DNA of 64,000 nucleotides. Origin: Nocardia cyriacigeorgica. GTDB taxonomy: Bacteria > Actinomycetota > Actinomycetes > Mycobacteriales > Mycobacteriaceae. The notes beneath the pieces are model-generated. The model was not told the DNA's origin. It saw only the letters and a program-made list of their open reading frames with translations, and did not search any database. The translations under genes and the position numbers were made by a program. Positions 1 to 7,112 of the stretch are shown one piece after another. Numbering within the stretch: position 1 is the first letter of the stretch; each line of letters begins with the position of its first letter. The stretch covers positions 1 to 64,000 of the forward strand of contig NZ_JAAGVC010000009.1 of the NCBI RefSeq assembly GCF_010858045.1, given 5' to 3'.

Positions 1-121
1 GTGGACCGCTGTGCGCGGCCACTTTCGTGGACGCGACTCGTGGACACGAGCGGGACGGACGGCCGGAAATGCCATCTGACCTGCTGCGGAAGTTGTGGAG
101 CCTAGGGGAATCGAACCCCTA
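1..121. repeat. Left prophage attachment repeat (attL/attR copy)
   Basis: Bases 1-121 are identical to 44221-44341 and diverge at base 122 (c here, a in the other copy). Bases 96-121 duplicate the last 26 nt of tRNA-Ala on the minus strand (3' acceptor strand plus T arm), the normal crossover region for a tyrosine integrase. The rest is non-tRNA sequence with repeated GTGGAC and the palindrome CTCGTGGACACGAG at 38-51. The repeat may extend left of the window; because it starts exactly at base 1, the copy may also mark a contig end. Confidence 0.88.
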
Positions 122-432
122 CGGGTGCCCCACGCTGCCTACTGTTACATGCCTGCGACCTGCGGTTAGTCGGGATCTGTCGGGACTCGTCGGGTGTGGT
201 CGGGGCAACGATAGCCCGTTTCGTGGACGGCGTCCACGGGGATGGAGCCGTCGACAGCGGCTCTCCGTCCCAGAGGGCGCGACCTGCGCGTGAGGTAACG
301 GGAGTAGAGATTCGACGCAGCCAGATCGTGATCGAGGCGAAACGGGCCGGAGTGGTCCAAGCCACTGCCGAACGGTCCAACCCGTGCTAGCTTTGTTGTC
401 AGGACATCCCTACACGGATTCCGATTAGCCTT
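122..432. other. Non-coding attachment-side region
   Basis: No convincing gene is seen between the repeat and the DUF3800 gene. The stretch contains four TCGGG units in 10-bp phase (170-204) and another TTCGTGGACG motif like that in the att repeat (near 220). It is the position expected for one arm of the phage attP, that is integrase or excisionase binding sites (inference). Confidence 0.5.
170..209. repeat. Four TCGGG motifs in exact 10-bp phase
   Basis: TCGGG begins at 170, 180, 190 and 200, the four units being TCGGGATCTG, TCGGGACTCG, TCGGGTGTGG and TCGGGGCAAC. One helical turn apart and 50 bp from the crossover region, they resemble cooperative arm-type or excisionase sites. The binding protein is not known. 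Confidence 0.6.
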
Positions 433-455
433 CGACCCCGCCCGCTGCGGGGTCG
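433..455 (-). terminator. Terminator after the DUF3800 gene
   Basis: A perfect 9-bp inverted repeat, CGACCCCGC and GCGGGGTCG with a 5-nt loop, lies 8 bp past the stop codon of the minus-strand DUF3800 gene. It lacks a long U tract. Confidence 0.6.
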
Positions 456-462
456 TCGTGCA

Positions 463-1167
463 TCACGGGCACCAAATATGCTTCGAGTGGACCCTAGGCT
501 CAACCTTCGACCACAGCATTTCGTTCGCCTTCTTCGCGCGTTCGTCCGTGATGGGCGTCCGCCTCATCCTGAAGTGCAGGTACGACACGAGGTCAGCCGC
601 TTGCACCAGCCTACTGTCGCAGGACGGGGCGAAGTGGATCGTATCCGCAACGTTCTTCAGCTTCGTTCCCCAGTATCCGCCGGTTCCCATGTGCTGGTAC
701 TCCCAGAGGCTCTTGCGATGCGAGTCGTGGTCTCCGACCTCGTCAGCGATCACGAGGACTGGCTGCTGTTGAACAGCGGCGTAATCGTTCAGACGCTGAA
801 GGATATGTTCAAGCACCACCCGGTGCGGATGGTATGGGCTGACATATCGAGCCTCCAACCGTTTGCGGTCGACGCCCCGAAGAATCAGCTTCAGCCCAGG
901 AGTGGCAGCAATGGCCGCGAATGCGTCGCGGTAGATGCCGATTCGGGCACGAATCTGAGTCGCCATGCCGCTCCAGTCACCTTTGCCTTGCACGAGATCG
1001 TTGCCATGCAACTCTGCACGAGCATCGACGCCCCATGCTTGGGCAGCCTTAGCTACCACTTGGTCAAGGCCAGCCGCGAGGCCCAAGACTTCTGTTGAGG
1101 GGCAAACGACAGCCGAGATCCAGTACTCGCCTCGGTCGTACGACTCATCAAGGTATGCCAGCAGCAC
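463..1167 (-). CDS. DUF3800 domain protein
   Basis: A 234-residue protein with the DUF3800 signature: an N-terminal LLAYLDES strand with Asp and Glu, a central VLVIADEVG strand, and a C-terminal VQAADLVSY segment. DUF3800 proteins have an RNase H-like fold with conserved acidic residues and are common near the ends of actinobacterial prophages and defence loci; their role is not established. The start is GTG at 1167. No Shine-Dalgarno is visible, but CAATACT lies about 7 nt upstream, so the transcript could be leaderless. It points toward the att repeat and is separated from the phage lytic operon, suggesting expression in the lysogen, possibly a phage-exclusion or cargo function (inference). 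Confidence 0.82.
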   Translation of the reverse strand: MLLAYLDESYDRGEYWISAVVCPSTEVLGLAAGLDQVVAKAAQAWGVDARAELHGNDLVQGKGDWSGMATQIRARIGIYRDAFAAIAATPGLKLILRGVDRKRLEARYVSPYHPHRVVLEHILQRLNDYAAVQQQPVLVIADEVGDHDSHRKSLWEYQHMGTGGYWGTKLKNVADTIHFAPSCDSRLVQAADLVSYLHFRMRRTPITDERAKKANEMLWSKVEPRVHSKHIWCP

Positions 1168-1300
1168 CCAACGAGTATTGCACTGCGACAGGACAACACG
1201 GCCCGACCTTTAGGGCTCCTGTGGACAGCTTGTGGACAACTAGATGGCGGCGGGTAAGTTGTGATCTTCGTCGTGTTCGGCAGCACCCTGTTCAGGGCAT

Positions 1301-1420
1301 GTGGCCGTGTGTCAGATATACGAGCCGCCCCTGGTCGAGCTCGGCCCGCCAACCGAGCAAGCGATCGAAGCGTGGCAAGACTGGATCGGCCGATTCCGCC
1401 CCGACGAAAAGCCCGAGTAG
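1301..1420 (+). CDS. Possible 39-residue small protein
   Basis: A short + strand frame between two leftward genes with good third-position GC. It could start at GTG 1301, or at GTG 1307, which has AGGG about 9 nt upstream. The product has YEPPLVELGPPTE near its N terminus and is Glu/Trp rich at its C terminus. It stops just before the XRE gene's stop. It may be a real small gene or the remnant of one. The leader resembles lasso-peptide leaders superficially, but the spacing is wrong and no maturation genes are present. Confidence 0.3.
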   Translation: MAVCQIYEPPLVELGPPTEQAIEAWQDWIGRFRPDEKPE

Positions 1421-1423
1421 AGG

Positions 1424-2617
1424 TTAGCCGCGTGCCCCGATGCGGTCCGCGAACGCGCGCAACGGGGCACGCCGGTCGTGGTCCAGCAGCTCGGCGACAA
1501 TCTGGCGCAGTAGGGTTTGGTATTTCACCCACTCGGGCCCGCCGACACGCTCCGCGGTGAGCAGCATGTCGAGCGCCTTCTGATACTCGCCGATTCGCGC
1601 CAGCGCCGCGGCCTTGTCGAGCAAGTGCCGCGCCTGCGATACCTGCGTGAGCCCGGTCGCCCGGTTCGGCATCGCGCGCGCCGCCGTCAATGCCTCGGGG
1701 TACCGCTCGCTCGAGACGTTGATATCGACGGTCTGCATGACGACTTGGCTTGGGCCGAAATTGCATTCGTAGTGCTTGGTGTCGGCGCCGACGCGGTCAG
1801 CTACCTCGCCCGCGGCGTTGGCGAGGGTCAACGCTTCGTCCGTGCTCTGGTTTCGTCCGGCCGCGGTGGCGCCTTGCAGGACAAGCGAGCCGTAGACGGC
1901 GAGGTGAGCGTCCGACGCCGTGCCGGTCGGCTCAACTCCTGCCGCCGCACGTAGAGCAACTTTGTGCGATTCCTCGTAGCGGCCTTGCACGAGCAGTTGC
2001 CACGCAACGGAACCCCGCAGGGTTGCTGCGAGCAGCGGGTCGTTTCCACGCTCGGCCGCAGTGAGCGCCTGCCGGACGGCCATGAATGCCGAGTCGGTCT
2101 GTCCCATGTGCACGAGCGTGCAGCCGGTGACCCAATACATGCGCGCGAGCAGCTCGTGCGCGATCGGGATGTCTGCGGCCTGCGCAGCGTGAGCGGTAGC
2201 ACGCAGCTGCCCGAGGCCGGGCGGCAGGATCGCGGTCAGAGTCTCGTACCGGCCGTTCCAGTACGCACCCCATGCGTAGTCGACCGACCGGCGCGCCTCG
2301 TCGACCGTGACCGCGCGCTCAGTATCGCCGTCGTCGATGAGGTCGTCGACAGAGGTGAGCGCTTGACGGATTGCGACGACGCCGGCATCCGGGTCGCCGG
2401 ACGGAATGCCGTAGCGCTTGCCGACAAGGTCAGCGATATCGACGTCGAGCGCGCGCGCAATCTTCTGTAGCGAGGCGATGCTCGCGCCGGTCCTGGTGCC
2501 CTGCTCGAGTGCCCGGATCAGGGCGATACTCACGCCGGACCGCTCGTGGAGTTCGCGTTGTGTAAGAGCTTTGCCGCGGAATCGGCGGATACGGTCGCCG
2601 ATCGTTTCGTCATCCAT
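1424..2617 (-). CDS. XRE-family transcriptional regulator with TPR-like C-terminal region
   Basis: A 397-residue protein. Residues about 5-65 form a Cro/C1-type helix-turn-helix (QRELHERSGVSIALIRALEQ, then IASLQKIARALDVD). The rest is an alpha-helical, Ala-rich repeat region like the TPR sensor part of Streptomyces-type XRE regulators. ATG at 2617 has GAGACGG upstream. It is transcribed away from the rightward small-gene operon starting at 2809, with a 190-bp shared control region holding two 12-bp palindromes, so it may control that operon (inference). It is distinct from the small CI-like repressor at 41.3 kb and may be an accessory regulator. Confidence 0.85.
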   Translation of the reverse strand: MDDETIGDRIRRFRGKALTQRELHERSGVSIALIRALEQGTRTGASIASLQKIARALDVDIADLVGKRYGIPSGDPDAGVVAIRQALTSVDDLIDDGDTERAVTVDEARRSVDYAWGAYWNGRYETLTAILPPGLGQLRATAHAAQAADIPIAHELLARMYWVTGCTLVHMGQTDSAFMAVRQALTAAERGNDPLLAATLRGSVAWQLLVQGRYEESHKVALRAAAGVEPTGTASDAHLAVYGSLVLQGATAAGRNQSTDEALTLANAAGEVADRVGADTKHYECNFGPSQVVMQTVDINVSSERYPEALTAARAMPNRATGLTQVSQARHLLDKAAALARIGEYQKALDMLLTAERVGGPEWVKYQTLLRQIVAELLDHDRRAPLRAFADRIGARG

Positions 2618-2734
2618 GTTGACCGTCTCTTGTCGGTATTCCCCTGAACCTCGACGGTACCGGCAATCTCGCCGGAAAGTAATACACCTTGTGGTACCCG
2701 CGTAGCACTGGCTGTACCTAGCGTCACAATCAGC

Positions 2735-2777
2735 CCCCGGCGCCGGGCGCGTGCCCCCTCATCCCCGGCGCCGGGCG
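2735..2777. promoter_or_regulatory. Two copies of a 15-bp sequence containing palindrome CCCGGCGCCGGG
   Basis: CCCCGGCGCCGGGCG occurs at 2735-2749 and 2763-2777, 28 bp apart. Each contains the perfect 12-bp palindrome. They lie between the divergent XRE regulator and the small-gene operon. They could be operators for the regulator or, as RNA, small hairpins insulating the leader of the gene at 2809. Confidence 0.5.
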
Positions 2778-2779
2778 GT

Positions 2780-2808
2780 ACCCAACAACCAACAAAGCAG
2801 GGGAAACA
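2780..2808 (+). promoter_or_regulatory. A/C-rich start-associated leader (TACCCAACAAC), copy A
   Basis: TACCCAACAAC at 2779-2789 is followed by CAACAAAGC, the ribosome-binding sequence AGGGGA and ATG at 2809. The same 11-mer precedes starts at 34414 and 40109 on the other strand. Confidence 0.6.
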
Positions 2809-3087
2809 ATGGCCGAATATGTGGCTGCCTTGGCAGTCGGTGGCGCCGTCGGCGTGCTGATCGTTGGCACCATCTTCGTGTTGCCGTGGCTCGTCGAGCG
2901 AGACGACGAGCTCAAGTTCAGGTCAGAGCCGTTACCGCGGATGACGGTCCAGCGGGCCCACGACGTGATGCAGCTGTACCGGCGGCGCACCCTCGAGGAC
3001 TGCGCCGAGAAACGCGCCGCATTCAAAACGCTGGTCGCGGCCGGGCACATCGTGCCGGACCCTCGCGTCGAGCGATTCGTGCGATGA
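2809..3087 (+). CDS. Small membrane-anchored protein of unknown function
   Basis: A 92-residue protein starting at ATG after AGGGGA. Residues about 4-28 form one hydrophobic segment (VAALAVGGAVGVLIVG), followed by a charged cytoplasmic-looking tail with TVQRAHDVMQLYRRRTLEDC. It is the first gene of a rightward four-gene operon in the phage left end. Its stop overlaps the next start (ATGA). The function is not recognised. Confidence 0.7.
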   Translation: MAEYVAALAVGGAVGVLIVGTIFVLPWLVERDDELKFRSEPLPRMTVQRAHDVMQLYRRRTLEDCAEKRAAFKTLVAAGHIVPDPRVERFVR

Positions 3088-3275
3088 CGTCCACCACGCT
3101 GCAACCATCCGCGCGGCGGGGCGATCCGAGTTACGAACACTGCCACGAGGTTCCGGCTCAGATGACCGAGCCGCACGCTCACGGAATTGTCGGCATCCAC
3201 ACACGTATCGGTTGCACGTTCGATACGTGTGCTCGGCTGCGCGCAGCGCGCCTACGGCTGGTGGCGGCGCGGTGA
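3084..3275 (+). CDS. Small His/Cys-containing protein
   Basis: A 63-residue protein whose ATG overlaps the upstream stop (ATGA) and whose stop overlaps the next GTG (GTGA). It contains YEHCHEVP and IHTRIGCTFDTC, a possible metal-binding set of His and Cys. The tight coupling on both sides supports it as a real gene. Function unknown. Confidence 0.6.
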   Translation: MTSTTLQPSARRGDPSYEHCHEVPAQMTEPHAHGIVGIHTRIGCTFDTCARLRAARLRLVAAR

Positions 3276-3535
3276 CCGAGCCCGAGGACGCCCCGGAATC
3301 GTGGGTGCAGTGGGACGACGGCAGTTGGTCGCCTGTCTACGCGGACGGGTGGACGGGTGATCGTGTCTCGCTGGCCGACGTGCTCGAGGCCGCGGCCGGT
3401 CCGGCCGGAATTGACCGCCCGATCATCGACGTTGCCCCGATTTCTGTGCGCGACCGCGAGGGGGTGAACATGCTCGAGCCCGGACCGGACGGATCAGCTT
3501 CCGATGAGCCACAAACGCAGCGCGACCAGCCGTAG
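3272..3535 (+). CDS. Hypothetical acidic protein
   Basis: An 87-residue protein. GTG at 3272 overlapping the previous stop is chosen over an in-frame ATG at 3212 that would lie inside the upstream gene. It is acidic, with SWVQWDDGSWSPVYADGW, a short Trp/Asp motif, near the N terminus. No known domain recognised; third gene of the rightward operon. Confidence 0.6.
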   Translation: MTEPEDAPESWVQWDDGSWSPVYADGWTGDRVSLADVLEAAAGPAGIDRPIIDVAPISVRDREGVNMLEPGPDGSASDEPQTQRDQP

Positions 3536-3556
3536 CCCGCAGAGAAAGCCGCACCG

Positions 3557-3772
3557 ATGACTCAACCGCCCGACGTGGTCTCAGATGGACGTCGCATCGC
3601 CGCCCTGGCGGCCGCAAATAACCTGTACACAGAGTCATTGACGATCGCCGCCTACGCACAGACTTCCGAGGACAATCGGCTCGCCCGCGATGTGCGCGAA
3701 TTCGCCGATCGACTCTCGAAGTGGGCCGAGGCGGGAATGCCTCGCCCTCAGCGGCGTACGCCATGGCATTGA
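3557..3772 (+). CDS. Hypothetical helical protein
   Basis: A 71-residue protein, 21 bp after the previous stop, with GCAGAGAAAG upstream of its ATG. It is predicted mostly helical (RRIAALAAANNLYTESLTIA and LARDVREFADRLSKWAEAG). It is the last gene of the operon and is followed by a terminator. Function not recognised. Confidence 0.6.
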   Translation: MTQPPDVVSDGRRIAALAAANNLYTESLTIAAYAQTSEDNRLARDVREFADRLSKWAEAGMPRPQRRTPWH

Positions 3773-3788
3773 TCTGCACCGAAATCGA

Positions 3789-3822
3789 GAACGCCTCCGG
3801 CAATGCCCAGCCGGGGGCGTTC
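3789..3822 (+). terminator. Hairpin after the small-gene operon
   Basis: GAACGCC/GGCGTTC and CCGGC/GCCGG form a near-continuous 12-bp stem with an 8-nt loop, 16 bp past the stop at 3772. No long T run follows. Confidence 0.6.
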
Positions 3823-3897
3823 TGCGCGATGCACGCTAACGCCTAGGGCCGTGGCGCCGATCACTGATCGACCAGACTCGCACCCCGAGGGGGATTT

Positions 3898-4320
3898 GTG
3901 ACCCAACAGGACCCGGCCGCCAAGCGCCGCAAGATCAACCAATGGATATACGGCGTGGCCGGCGCCGTGCTGCTGCTCATCCTCGTAATCGTCGTCGCCG
4001 GTGCCCTCGCCGGTGGGGGCGAGGACTCGGTGCCGGCGTACACGTCGAGCCGCGACGGCGATGTGATTACGGCCGTGGTCGATTTCGACGACGCCGAGCA
4101 GCTGCGCGCCGTGTTCGACGACATAGTCGCGCAGAACGAGGGGTTGCCCGAGGGCGGCTACCACGTCGAGATCAACTGCTCGACCGGCGGCACCGCGGCC
4201 GTCGACGCCCGGCTCGGCAACGGGCGGTTCGCAATCGGGAACCTCGGCGCCGCGCAGGTCGGCCTCGAGGCGGGCGGCAGCACGTTCGACACCACATCGG
4301 CGAAGTGTCCAGCGGCATAA
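3898..4320 (+). CDS. Membrane-anchored secreted-domain protein
   Basis: A 140-residue protein starting at GTG 3898 (preceded by GAGGGGGA). A charged N terminus (AAKRRKIN) is followed by a strong membrane segment at residues 18-40 (VAGAVLLLILVIVVAGALAG), then a soluble domain with two Cys (INCSTGGTAA and TSAKCPAA), probably a disulfide outside the membrane. A secreted domain carried by a prophage outside the lytic operon suggests a lysogenic-conversion or cell-surface role (inference). It is convergent with the tail operon. Confidence 0.72.
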   Translation: MTQQDPAAKRRKINQWIYGVAGAVLLLILVIVVAGALAGGGEDSVPAYTSSRDGDVITAVVDFDDAEQLRAVFDDIVAQNEGLPEGGYHVEINCSTGGTAAVDARLGNGRFAIGNLGAAQVGLEAGGSTFDTTSAKCPAA

Positions 4321-4334
4321 CGCCAACGAAAAAG

Positions 4335-4362
4335 AGCGCCCCGGCCAGACGGCCGGGGCGCT
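4335..4362. terminator. Strong bidirectional terminator
   Basis: A perfect 12-bp stem, AGCGCCCCGGCC and GGCCGGGGCGCT, with loop AGAC. It lies between the convergent rightward accessory genes and the leftward late operon, with A-rich sequence on one side and T-rich on the other, so it can serve both strands. Confidence 0.85.
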
Positions 4363-4378
4363 TCTCGTTCGGGGTGAA

Positions 4379-4819
4379 TCAGGCGAGCGTGTAGTACAGG
4401 TACGTCGCTGCCGCGCCCTGCTGGACGGTGCCGGACTGGCCCGAGGGCATGACATATTGCATGTCCAGCGTGTCGCCGGGGGCCAGGCTCGTCGCCATCG
4501 GCGAGAACGTCGCCGCATTGCTGTTGAACCCGATCTGCACCTGTCCGATCTGGACACCGTTTTTCAGCACCCGGAACGTGGGCAGGGACGCGTTCACCCA
4601 GTTACCTGTCAGTTGGATGCGCGCCTGGACGGTCACGTTCCCGATGCCGTTGGCGACGAGGGATGTATCACTCGCGATCGCTGTGGCCGGGAACCCGGAC
4701 CGGGCTGCCCATCCCTGAATGAGGCCTGTGCCGCCGGTCGGCATCGCGAACGTCCCGGCTTTGTCCATGCCCATCGCGGCGAGCACCGCCGAGGGGGTCT
4801 GGATCACTATGCAGGGCAT
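4379..4819 (-). CDS. Distal phage tail/fibre-associated protein
   Basis: A 146-residue beta-rich protein (LTGNWVNASLPTFRVLKNGV, then FSPMATSLAPGDTLDMQYVM). Start ATG 4819 overlaps the stop of the preceding tail gene (ATGA). Its content of Gly, Ser, Thr and small beta strands resembles C-terminal head domains of actinophage minor tail proteins. It is the last gene of the late operon, just before the terminator. A role in receptor binding is inferred from position. Confidence 0.55.
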   Translation of the reverse strand: MPCIVIQTPSAVLAAMGMDKAGTFAMPTGGTGLIQGWAARSGFPATAIASDTSLVANGIGNVTVQARIQLTGNWVNASLPTFRVLKNGVQIGQVQIGFNSNAATFSPMATSLAPGDTLDMQYVMPSGQSGTVQQGAAATYLYYTLA

Positions 4820-6273
4820 CAGGCCAGCCCCTCGATTTCGACGATCAGGCCCTTGCCGGGTGTCGTGCCCACGCCGGTGATGTACGGCAGCAGGATGTCG
4901 CCCTTGGCGAACGCCCACGATCCGGACGACGTGCCGCCGGCGACCTGATTCGCCGCCGCGACGCTGGTGCTGGTGCCCGAGACCGTGGCACCGTTCTTGC
5001 GCAGCTCGACGACGAGGTTGCCCGACGCGTCGGCAGTGTTCGCGCGGACGGTGATGCTGGTAAACGTCGCTGCCCGTTGCAGTTTGATGCCGAACGGGAA
5101 GTCGCCCACACCGGCCGCGCGTGTAGTGTCCTTGCCGCACACCACGATCGACAGGTCATACGGCACGGTGCCAACGGTCGGGGTGCGGGTGTCCGACAGG
5201 CGCGCGTCGTTGCCTGCGGCGGCGGTGCCCGCGGTGGTGCCGAGGGCGAGGCTCGAGGTTCCGGCACCAATCGCGGTGCGCGCGTCGGCCGCATTCGCCG
5301 CGGTGAGCACCGCGCGACCCACCGCCGACGAGTCGACGATGTCGGTGGCCGGGTGTGTGTGCACCGCCGGCGCCTTGCCTGCGAGACCGGGCACGGTCGG
5401 CGCCGCCGCGGTGCCGCCGAGGTCGCCGGCGAGTTGAACGAGGCCTTTTACGCTGGCGGTTGCGTCGGGCGCCGGCGGGCCCTGGTCGCCGGTGTCGCCC
5501 TTCGGCAACACGGCGTTGAGGTGGTACTCGGGGCCGCCGGTGATGGTGATCGAGGCGGGGTCACCCGGCGCGCCGGTGGTGACGGTGCCGACCGTCAGCC
5601 CGAAGCTGTCGACCGCGGCCTGCGCCGACGCCGCCGCCGTTTCGGCGTCTGCCTCGCTGGCTGCCGCGGCGTCGGCGGCGGCCTGTGCGGCGGCGATCTG
5701 CGGCACGGTGACCGGGTCCAGATTCTCGCCGTTGTCGAGCACGAATACCAGCGCGTCGCCGACGAGGTTGACGTCGACGACGCTGAGTCCGCGCACGACG
5801 GCCTCGCCGTTGCTGGCGGGGACGGGCGAGACGAGGGCGAGGTCGACGAGCCCGGTCGATCCTTCGTCCGGGTCCTCGGGGTCCGGGCCGGGCACGTACT
5901 CGGGTACCTCGAACCAGTACGGCGCCATAGGCACGCGCTCGTCCTCGAAATACAGGTCGAACTCGACTTTCCACGTCCAGCCGGTCGGGTTCACCTCGGC
6001 GGTCGGCGCGACGAGCCGCACGCCCCGGTTCCCGCGGTGGGTGACGTACCCGAACTGGTCGAGGGCGCACACGTAGTGCGTCGGCAGCTGCACGAACGTC
6101 GCCGGATCCGGCTGCGCGGTCGGCACGAGCACTTTCGGCGGCGCAGCGGTGAACGTGAGCGAGCCCGTCAGCGGCGCGAATTCCGGGGTGTCGCCGATAT
6201 CGGGGCCGTCGGCGATGTTGGCGAGGAAGCGGCCGACGACCTTGCCGTGCTTGAGCGGTGCCAGATCAGCCAT
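4819..6273 (-). CDS. Minor tail protein / tail fibre with collagen-like segment
   Basis: A 484-residue protein. ATG 6273 has GGAGG about 10 nt upstream. The N-terminal 150 residues look like a tail-attachment domain; residues about 215-245 are an Ala-rich helix (AAAQAAADAAAASEADAETA); then PKGDTGDQGPP is a short collagen-like Gly-X-Y run; then a repeat-rich stalk (AVGRAVLTAANAADARTAIG) typical of tail fibres; the C terminus is a beta domain. It lies after lysis genes, where actinophages often keep extra fibre genes. The product would sit at the tail tip and contact the cell surface (inference). Confidence 0.72.
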   Translation of the reverse strand: MADLAPLKHGKVVGRFLANIADGPDIGDTPEFAPLTGSLTFTAAPPKVLVPTAQPDPATFVQLPTHYVCALDQFGYVTHRGNRGVRLVAPTAEVNPTGWTWKVEFDLYFEDERVPMAPYWFEVPEYVPGPDPEDPDEGSTGLVDLALVSPVPASNGEAVVRGLSVVDVNLVGDALVFVLDNGENLDPVTVPQIAAAQAAADAAAASEADAETAAASAQAAVDSFGLTVGTVTTGAPGDPASITITGGPEYHLNAVLPKGDTGDQGPPAPDATASVKGLVQLAGDLGGTAAAPTVPGLAGKAPAVHTHPATDIVDSSAVGRAVLTAANAADARTAIGAGTSSLALGTTAGTAAAGNDARLSDTRTPTVGTVPYDLSIVVCGKDTTRAAGVGDFPFGIKLQRAATFTSITVRANTADASGNLVVELRKNGATVSGTSTSVAAANQVAGGTSSGSWAFAKGDILLPYITGVGTTPGKGLIVEIEGLA

Positions 6274-6275
6274 GT

Positions 6276-6647
6276 CTAGATGTCCTCCAACGGTGGGGGC
6301 GGCGCCACGTCCTCGCCGAGGGCGCGCAGCGAATCGGCTACCTGCTCGTCCCAAGCGGCGTGTTGCGCGGCAGCGGCGCGCCGACGCACGCCTTCCTCGG
6401 CCTTCTCGGCACGCACGGCGGCCAGCTCACGAGTCACGGTGTCGAGCTGCTTGGTGAGCGGGTCGACGAGCACCGACGCCGCGCGTGTGAGCACGTCGAC
6501 GGCCTCGGCGCGGGCCCGATCGGCGGTCGCTTCGTCCAGTTCGACGCCGGACCGGTTGCGGCGACGACTGAACATCCCGTTGACGAGGGCGACGCCGACG
6601 CCGCCGACGCCGAGGGTGCCGAGCGCGGCGCCGATTTCGAGTAGCAC
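6276..6647 (-). CDS. Small membrane protein with coiled coil, possible holin partner
   Basis: 123 residues from GTG 6647, chosen because AGGAGG lies 6 nt before it; an in-frame ATG at 6677 lacks such a signal. An N-terminal membrane segment (GAALGTLGVGGVGVALVNGM) is followed by a long charged helix (VLTRAASVLVDPLTKQLDTV, then EKAEEGVRRR). It follows the endolysin and another membrane protein, so a role in lysis is likely but not shown. Confidence 0.6.
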   Translation of the reverse strand: MLLEIGAALGTLGVGGVGVALVNGMFSRRRNRSGVELDEATADRARAEAVDVLTRAASVLVDPLTKQLDTVTRELAAVRAEKAEEGVRRRAAAAQHAAWDEQVADSLRALGEDVAPPPPLEDI

Positions 6648-6683
6648 GTCATCCCTCCTGATATGCGCTGTTGTCATGGGGGA

Positions 6684-7112
6684 TCACTCCCGGTACTCGG
6701 CACCACGATCCGTCGACCGTGGCGGCTTGACGAGGCGCTGCACGTAGGCCGCGCCAGTGGCGACGACGGCCGCGATTGCGGCGCCCGCTACTGCTTTCCA
6801 GTCGCCCCCGGATGTGACATCGAATCCGTCGCCGCTGATGACGCCGGCGATCGCGAGCACGACGGCGACGAGCACGGTTGCGGCGGCGCCTTGCAGTGCG
6901 GTGCGCCCGGCGCGCTCCCTCGCGTCGGCCTTGGTGTCGACCGGCTCGGGCTCGGGCAGTGCCATCGTGGGCAGGCTGCGCAGGAATTCGTCGAGGCGCC
7001 GCTGCGCGTCGGCCTGCGCGGCACGCACGATGTCGTCGACGCGGCCGATGCCCTCGGCGCGCAGGCGCTCGACGACCGCGGCGGTGACGAGGTCGACGAC
7101 GTTGCGGCTCAT
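6684..7112 (-). CDS. Probable holin-like membrane protein
   Basis: 142 residues; ATG 7112 overlaps the endolysin stop. The N-terminal half is a soluble helix (VDDIVRAAQADAQRRLDEFL); two membrane segments follow at about 72-93 (AAATVLVAVVLAIAGVISG) and 105-125 (AVAGAAIAAVVATGAAYVQ), with a positively charged tail. Two membrane spans directly downstream of the endolysin is the usual holin arrangement in actinophages. The assignment rests on topology and position. Confidence 0.65.
   Translation of the reverse strand: MSRNVVDLVTAAVVERLRAEGIGRVDDIVRAAQADAQRRLDEFLRSLPTMALPEPEPVDTKADARERAGRTALQGAAATVLVAVVLAIAGVISGDGFDVTSGGDWKAVAGAAIAAVVATGAAYVQRLVKPPRSTDRGAEYRE

Noticed and set aside
1-121. Second tRNA gene at the left repeat
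   Set aside because: Only the 3' 26 nt of tRNA-Ala are present; the rest of the cloverleaf is missing, so it is an att remnant, not a tRNA.
1301-1420. Lasso peptide precursor
   Set aside because: The leader-like YEPPLVELG lacks one residue of the usual spacing, there is no TxG followed by a core, and no cyclase, protease or RRE gene is nearby.
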